DNA of 36,704 nt from Leptospirillum sp037442005 (GTDB lineage: Bacteria; Nitrospirota; Leptospirillia; Leptospirillales; Leptospirillaceae), in assembly GCA_037442005.1 (NCBI GenBank), contig JBBIRA010000013.1, positions 1-36,704 on the forward strand, written 5' to 3'. Numbering within the stretch: the stretch's first letter is position 1; every line of letters begins with the position of its first letter. The notes beneath the pieces were generated by a model that had not been told where the DNA came from, did not search any database, and was given only the letters and a program-made list of their open reading frames with translations. The translations under genes were made by a program, and so were the position numbers. Shown one piece after another: positions 32,528-36,704 of the stretch.

Positions 32528-33184
32528 TCACCGTTTTCTGTAACGCAAATCACGTAAGGGTACAAGGCCTTGAGACGGCCGTTTGACAGATGGAAGCCCC
32601 TTTGACAGATCGATGATCGGAGAGATCCGTTCCGCTTTTTTATCGGTTGAGGTAACAATCCCCGAGAGGTCGGGAAAGACCTCGTCAATCGCTTCCATTG
32701 AAGAAAGCGGTGGTTCGCCGGAAAGGTTCAGGCTGGTTCCAGTCACCGGGGTGTTCAAAAACAACAGGAAATCCCGCAGAACGGGATCGTTGGGGATTCG
32801 AAAAGCCACCCCTCCGCCCTTGGCCATACCCAGAGAAACGGAGAGAGGAGTCGCAGGCAGGATCAGGGTCAGAAAGGAGGGCCAGGAAGCGATCCAGGAC
32901 CGGCTCCAAAGGCCCGTCGGAATGGAGGCAAAAGGGCTGATCTGATCGAGACTTCCCGCAAGATAAAGAAAGGGCTTTGCCGGAGATCGCTTTTTGATGC
33001 GGTGAATCAGGGAGGCGGAGACAGCGGTCGACTCCTGTCGTTCAAGGAATGCTTCTGAAAGCGGCGACTGGGCCAGACACCAGGAGTATTCAAGTGGCAC
33101 GGCCAAAACCCCTCCCCGCCGGATTCCATCCCGGACCGTCGACCAGCCGGAACGCTCCGACAACGGGGGAAATCGTCTGATCAT
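32528..33184 (-). CDS. Divergent L-threonylcarbamoyladenylate synthase (TsaC/YrdC fold)
   Basis: 218 residues with the YrdC fold in degenerate form. Recognisable marks are KKRSPAKPFLYL (the K-x-R-x3-K-P motif), PSFLTLILPA (normally PGPxTLIL), GVAFRIPNDPVLRDFL (GVRxPxHP) and PVTGTSLNLSG (SxN motif). The first motif is altered: PLEYSWCLAQSP replaces the usual PTDTVYGLGCD. TsaC/Sua5 makes the threonylcarbamoyl-AMP used for the universal t6A37 tRNA modification. The core ligands are kept, so function is plausible, but a second, canonical copy elsewhere cannot be excluded. Its ATG overlaps the purD stop (TAATG), so it is coupled to purine genes. Confidence 0.75.
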   Translation of the reverse strand: MIRRFPPLSERSGWSTVRDGIRRGGVLAVPLEYSWCLAQSPLSEAFLERQESTAVSASLIHRIKKRSPAKPFLYLAGSLDQISPFASIPTGLWSRSWIASWPSFLTLILPATPLSVSLGMAKGGGVAFRIPNDPVLRDFLLFLNTPVTGTSLNLSGEPPLSSMEAIDEVFPDLSGIVTSTDKKAERISPIIDLSKGLPSVKRPSQGLVPLRDLRYRKR

Positions 33185-34482
33185 TACCCTTGATCCCGGA
33201 CTTCCTTCAGGGCGATATCCGTCCGGTACTGACCGCCCGGAAGACTGATCTGCCGGATCCCTTCATAGGCTTTTTCCCGGGCTAAAGTGAGCGTTTTTCC
33301 ACTGCCGGTTACGGTCAGGACCCTTCCTCCGGCGGAGACCATGTCACGCTCGGAGTCATTCGCCAGAGCAATTCCCGCGGAATAGACACGAACATCCTCC
33401 ATGGACCGGACTTTCTCAATCCCCAGGATCCGTCCGCCGGTAACGGGCTTTTCCGGATATCCCGGGGAAGCCAGAACAACCCCGACTGTCGGAACACCGA
33501 CGAACGAATGGCCCCCCGGAAGGGTTCCCCGGGAAAGCTCTTCCATCAGCTCCGGAAACCCTTCCCCGGCCTGAGGCAGAAGGACCTGGGCCTCGGGATC
33601 TCCAAAGCGGGCATTAAACTCGAGAACCATGATCCCTTCGGGAGTTTTCATGAGACCCGCATATAAAAATCCTGTAAAAGGAGTCTGATTTTTCTTAAGG
33701 CCCCAGAGGACCCGTTCTATAATGCCGCGGGCGGAATCCTCATCGTCCTGGTTCCATCCGGGAACAGGTGTCAATGCCCCCATTCCTCCGGTATTGGGAC
33801 CGGTATCCCCATCACCGATCCGCTTGAAATCCCGGGCTGACGGAAAGGGAATGAAGCGTTCACCATCGGTCATCACAATGTAGGAGACTTCGGGACCCGA
33901 CAGACCTTTTTCAACGAAGATCCGGCCGGTGGCGGGCTTTTTTCCATCCCGGTCGAAATACCGGGAAATCACCTCGCCAAGATCCGAGTCATCCTTTAAG
34001 ACCCAGACCCCTTTTCCCTGAGCGAGTCCATCTTCCTTCAATACGGCCGGATACCCGAACCGACGAACCTGTTCCCGAACCTCGCCGGCTGAAACCACTT
34101 CATGAAAGGGAGCGGTGGGGATCCCCGAACGGGACATGACTTCCTTGGCAAAAAGTTTTGAGCCCTCAATCCGTGCCGCCTCAGCGGTCGGTCCGACAAC
34201 AGGGACAGAACGTTCCCGGAGACAGTCAACCAGACCTGAAACCAGCGGTTTTTCCGGCCCGACAATGACCAAAGTCGGCTTTTCAGCCTCAATGATTGAA
34301 GCGGCCTCCCGGACATCCTCCGGGAGGGAAGGGAGAAAAAGGAGTCCATCATGAGCCATTCCGGCGTTTCCCGGAACAACGGAAACCTCCCGTTCCGATC
34401 CCGGACAAAGAGCCAGCGACAAGGCATGTTCACGTGCCCCTGAACCCACAACAATCATCTTTTTTTTCACATTTCCGGACAT
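33184..34482 (-). CDS. purD: Phosphoribosylamine-glycine ligase (GARS)
   Basis: A 432-residue ATP-grasp ligase for the second step of purine synthesis, joining glycine to phosphoribosylamine. MIVVGSGAREHALSLAL is the N-terminal signature; KLFAKEVMSRSGIPTA, VLKEDGLAQGKGV and VLEFNARFGDPEAQVLLP mark the ATP-grasp core, with GPNTGGMGALTP and GFLYAGLM typical of the family. Standard length. It lies 122 bases downstream of purH, with a hairpin in the gap, and is coupled to the tsaC-like gene by a one-base overlap. The start could also be the inner ATG at codon 9. Confidence 0.97.
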   Translation of the reverse strand: MSGNVKKKMIVVGSGAREHALSLALCPGSEREVSVVPGNAGMAHDGLLFLPSLPEDVREAASIIEAEKPTLVIVGPEKPLVSGLVDCLRERSVPVVGPTAEAARIEGSKLFAKEVMSRSGIPTAPFHEVVSAGEVREQVRRFGYPAVLKEDGLAQGKGVWVLKDDSDLGEVISRYFDRDGKKPATGRIFVEKGLSGPEVSYIVMTDGERFIPFPSARDFKRIGDGDTGPNTGGMGALTPVPGWNQDDEDSARGIIERVLWGLKKNQTPFTGFLYAGLMKTPEGIMVLEFNARFGDPEAQVLLPQAGEGFPELMEELSRGTLPGGHSFVGVPTVGVVLASPGYPEKPVTGGRILGIEKVRSMEDVRVYSAGIALANDSERDMVSAGGRVLTVTGSGKTLTLAREKAYEGIRQISLPGGQYRTDIALKEVRDQG

Positions 34483-34531
34483 GGTAGACTGATCCTCATG
34501 CTGGTTTTGAACGGCCTTTCCCGAATAATCC

Positions 34532-34559
34532 CCCCATTCACCAGAGATCGTGAATGGGG
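34532..34559. terminator. Perfect 10-bp hairpin between purH and purD
   Basis: CCCCATTCAC (34532-34541) pairs perfectly with GTGAATGGGG (34550-34559) around an eight-base loop. It is 45 bases after the purH stop on the minus strand. No T run follows, so it may partly terminate, stabilise the purH message, or bind a regulator. Confidence 0.5.
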
Positions 34560-34604
34560 ATCAAAGCGGGATCAGCCTTGTCGACAAATGCGTTTTAACC
34601 CGGT

Positions 34605-36179
34605 CTAGTGGCGGAAATGACGCATTCCCGTCAGGATCATGAACATCCCGTGGTCATTGACCGCCTGAAAGACTTCAGCATCCCGGATGGAGCCACCAGG
34701 CTGAATAATCCCGGCAACACCGAGCTTGGCCGCTTCATCAATGCCGTCCCGGAACGGGAAGAAAGCATCAGAAGCAAGAACCGAACCCGTTGTGGGCCTT
34801 GTCGCCTTCATCCCTGACAGCCGGACTGAATCCACCCGGCTCATTTGTCCGGCGCCGATACCGATCGTCATCTGGTCTCTGACCAGGATAATGGCGTTCG
34901 ACTTCACATGTTTCCCCACCGCAAAGGCGAAGAGCGCATCCTTGACCTGCTCCGGGGTCGGTTTGACGTTTCCCTCGAATTTGAGGTCAACCCCGGCCGG
35001 AACGATTTCCGAATCCGGTGTCTGGATGAGGAAGGCACCGTCAATATTTCTGATATCAAGATCTTTTTTCTGGGAGGTGGCAGGGTTCATGACCAGAAGG
35101 CGAATATCTTTTTTCTTCATCAGGATCTCCCGGGCCTCTTGAGAGAACTCGGGGGCAATAACCACTTCAAGAAAGATCTTGGCCATTTCCTGGGCCGTGG
35201 CCCCATCAATGGGCCGTGTGGCGGCGACCACCCCGCCAAACGAAGAGACCGGATCGGTATCTCTTGCACGGATATAGGCCTCCAGAAGACTCGGTGCCAT
35301 GGCGACACCGCAGGGGTTGTTGTGTTTGACGATGATCACCGCCGGTTCGGTAAACTCTCCCGCCAGAGACCAGGCCGCCTGAGCGTCGAGAAAGTTATTA
35401 TAGGAGAGCTCCTTGCCGTGGAGCTTCCGGGCATCGGCAAATCCGCCCCGGGCTCCCGGCACAGCATAGAGCGCCGCATGCTGGTGTGGGTTTTCCCCAT
35501 AGCGAAGGGGCTGGATCTTTGAAAGGGTCAGTGAAAGGCTCTCAGGCAGAGGCCCGGAAGAAGCCGCCTCGCCCGATGACAGCAACCCTTCAAAGTAGGC
35601 GGCGATGCGACGGTCATACTCCCCCGTCGTGGTAAAGGCTTTTTTTGCCAGACCCCGGCGGACATCTAACCCAATGGGTTTTCCGGACTCCATTAAGGCC
35701 AGGATCGGTGCATAATCCAAAGGATCGGTCAGAACCAGGACCGACTCGTGGTTTTTGGAAGCCGATCGGATCATGGACGGCCCCCCGATATCAATCTGCT
35801 CGATGGCCTCTTCGGGAGTGACTCCCGGCTTTTCAATCGTTTTAGCAAACGGATACAAATTCACGACAACAAGATCGATCGGCCGGATTCCATGCTTTTC
35901 CATGGCCGCCATGTGTTCGGGATTGCTTCTGAGTCCCAGAAGTCCCCCATGAATGGCCGGGTGCAAGGTCTTGACCCGCCCGTCCATCATCTCGGGAAAC
36001 GACGTCACCTGGGAAACATCCGTCACCGCAATGCCGTTTTCGCGAAGATGACGGGCCGTTCCTCCGGTCGAGAGAATCTCCATTCCAAGAGCTGAAAGCC
36101 CCTTGGCAAAAGGAATGATTCCTGACTTATCCGAAACACTGATCAGGGCTCTTCTGTTTTTCCAGCTTGTCTGTTCCAT
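34605..36179 (-). CDS. purH: Bifunctional AICAR formyltransferase / IMP cyclohydrolase
   Basis: A 524-residue enzyme for the last two steps of IMP synthesis. The N-terminal cyclohydrolase has RRALISVSDKSGIIPFAKGL, LSTGGTARHL and MMDGRVKTLHPAIHGGLL. The formyltransferase has KELSYNNFLDAQAAWSL, IIVKHNNPCGVAMA with the catalytic Lys-His pair, DPVSSFGGVVAATRPID and RPTTGSVLASDAFFPFRDGID. It ends ILTGMRHFRH, as is typical. ATG 36179 has AAAGGA about eight bases upstream. It follows the truncated right-edge gene by 35 bases and precedes purD, so the purine genes probably belong to a longer operon entering from the right. Confidence 0.97.
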   Translation of the reverse strand: MEQTSWKNRRALISVSDKSGIIPFAKGLSALGMEILSTGGTARHLRENGIAVTDVSQVTSFPEMMDGRVKTLHPAIHGGLLGLRSNPEHMAAMEKHGIRPIDLVVVNLYPFAKTIEKPGVTPEEAIEQIDIGGPSMIRSASKNHESVLVLTDPLDYAPILALMESGKPIGLDVRRGLAKKAFTTTGEYDRRIAAYFEGLLSSGEAASSGPLPESLSLTLSKIQPLRYGENPHQHAALYAVPGARGGFADARKLHGKELSYNNFLDAQAAWSLAGEFTEPAVIIVKHNNPCGVAMAPSLLEAYIRARDTDPVSSFGGVVAATRPIDGATAQEMAKIFLEVVIAPEFSQEAREILMKKKDIRLLVMNPATSQKKDLDIRNIDGAFLIQTPDSEIVPAGVDLKFEGNVKPTPEQVKDALFAFAVGKHVKSNAIILVRDQMTIGIGAGQMSRVDSVRLSGMKATRPTTGSVLASDAFFPFRDGIDEAAKLGVAGIIQPGGSIRDAEVFQAVNDHGMFMILTGMRHFRH

Positions 36180-36214
36180 CCTGCGGTCCTTTCTCTTTTG
36201 GTGATCGTGAATGA

Positions 36215-36704
36215 TTAAAGGTGTTTCAGTTGGCCCATCGGGTTTTGAAAGGCCGGGATCAGGTAGAGATCCACCTGCAAAATCGGAATAGACGAGCTCG
36301 CTCCTGATCGGGGAATCGAAAGCGTCCGGAGATACACCGGATTTCCGAAACGCCCGCCCAACTCATCCATAAAATGTCCCTTCGGACCATTCTGAACCAG
36401 GAGGACCGGCTTTCCCTGGAGGCTCTCCGCCTCTTCGGGAGTGATCTCCGTCGTCCGAAAATGTCGGACCGGGTGAACCTGATAGACAGCTGTTTTTCCG
36501 TATTCACAAAATTTCAGCTCTCCGGTATTGGTGTATCCATCCGAAATCCAGCCTGCCGGACGACTTTTGGCGGGTAGCGTTTCGATCGTTTCACGAATCG
36601 CCCGGTCAAGAGCCCTGTATCCATGAAGCCGTCCAGTCGGGTCACGCTTCGGATTGATCGGCAGCACTGGATAAAGGGCCTGGATACTGACCACAGCCAC
36701 CATG
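36215..36704 (-). CDS. C-terminal part of a gene, possibly a membrane glycosyltransferase (GT39/ArnT-like)
   Basis: The reading frame is open to the right edge, so the start is missing; 162 residues are visible. A hydrophobic stretch (MVAVVSIQALYPVLPIN) is followed by DPTGRLHGYRALDRAIRETIETLPA and a soluble tail with SDGYTNTGELKFCEYGK and AVYQVHPVRHF. That layout (last membrane helix, then a soluble tail with a D-P-x-G-R-L-x-G-Y region) resembles dolichyl-phosphate-mannose-type and ArnT-like lipid-sugar transferases, but the catalytic N-terminal part is outside the window, so this is a tentative call. It reads into purH with a 35-base gap on the same strand. Confidence 0.45.
   Translation of the reverse strand, partial: MVAVVSIQALYPVLPINPKRDPTGRLHGYRALDRAIRETIETLPAKSRPAGWISDGYTNTGELKFCEYGKTAVYQVHPVRHFRTTEITPEEAESLQGKPVLLVQNGPKGHFMDELGGRFGNPVYLRTLSIPRSGASSSIPILQVDLYLIPAFQNPMGQLKHL

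Noticed and set aside
34845..35522. 225-residue plus-strand frame opposite purH
   Set aside because: It is antisense to a complete, well-conserved purH and its translation has no recognisable features.

Overview
This window looks like the chromosome of an acidophilic Nitrospirota bacterium, most likely Leptospirillum group II (L. ferriphilum-like). The basis is protein style, moderate-to-high GC, a decayed TnpB of a type I associate with that genus, and gene content. This is recognition from memory, not a database match. There are no rRNA or tRNA genes and no CRISPR array. Housekeeping genes in dense, overlapping operons alternate with looser accessory stretches holding decayed mobile DNA.

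Left end (1-4840): a minus-strand MHS-type transporter lies directly downstream of a badly decayed IS200/IS605-type tnpB. The tnpB relic can be rebuilt across three frames, with a structured segment at its 3' end and a bulged hairpin beyond its 5' end. A lipoprotein gene, a 49-bp hairpin and an unidentified minus-strand gene relic follow.

Sulfur/redox block 1 (4780-10020, plus strand): a strong sigma70-type promoter whose -10 box lies in a perfect palindrome drives an ArsR-rhodanese fusion regulator. Next come a persulfide-dioxygenase-like metallo-beta-lactamase protein, an MFS transporter, a doubtful small ORF, a SAM methyltransferase and an outer-membrane barrel protein. The first genes suggest handling of reactive sulfur species.

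Signalling block (10384-14610, minus strand): a hybrid histidine kinase, a single-domain receiver and an HD-GYP response regulator have overlapping reading frames and probably form one phosphorelay ending in c-di-GMP hydrolysis. ftsH is divergent from it. A SEC-C motif protein of unknown role stands alone.

Redox block 2 (19206-24111): a LysR regulator is divergent from a DsrE-like protein and an OsmC-like protein. A hipBA toxin-antitoxin pair with an elaborate twin operator, then a solitary IS21-type end, separate these from a second OsmC-like gene.

Housekeeping right half: mtnA (apparently leaderless), lysS, lolC/E and lolD run on the plus strand. On the minus strand are fmdB-like, an aspartate-type aminotransferase with coaD and rsmD (overlapping operon), a peptidoglycan-binding secreted protein with its own promoter and terminator, and purH-purD-tsaC-like genes behind a truncated gene, possibly a membrane glycosyltransferase, that runs off the right edge.
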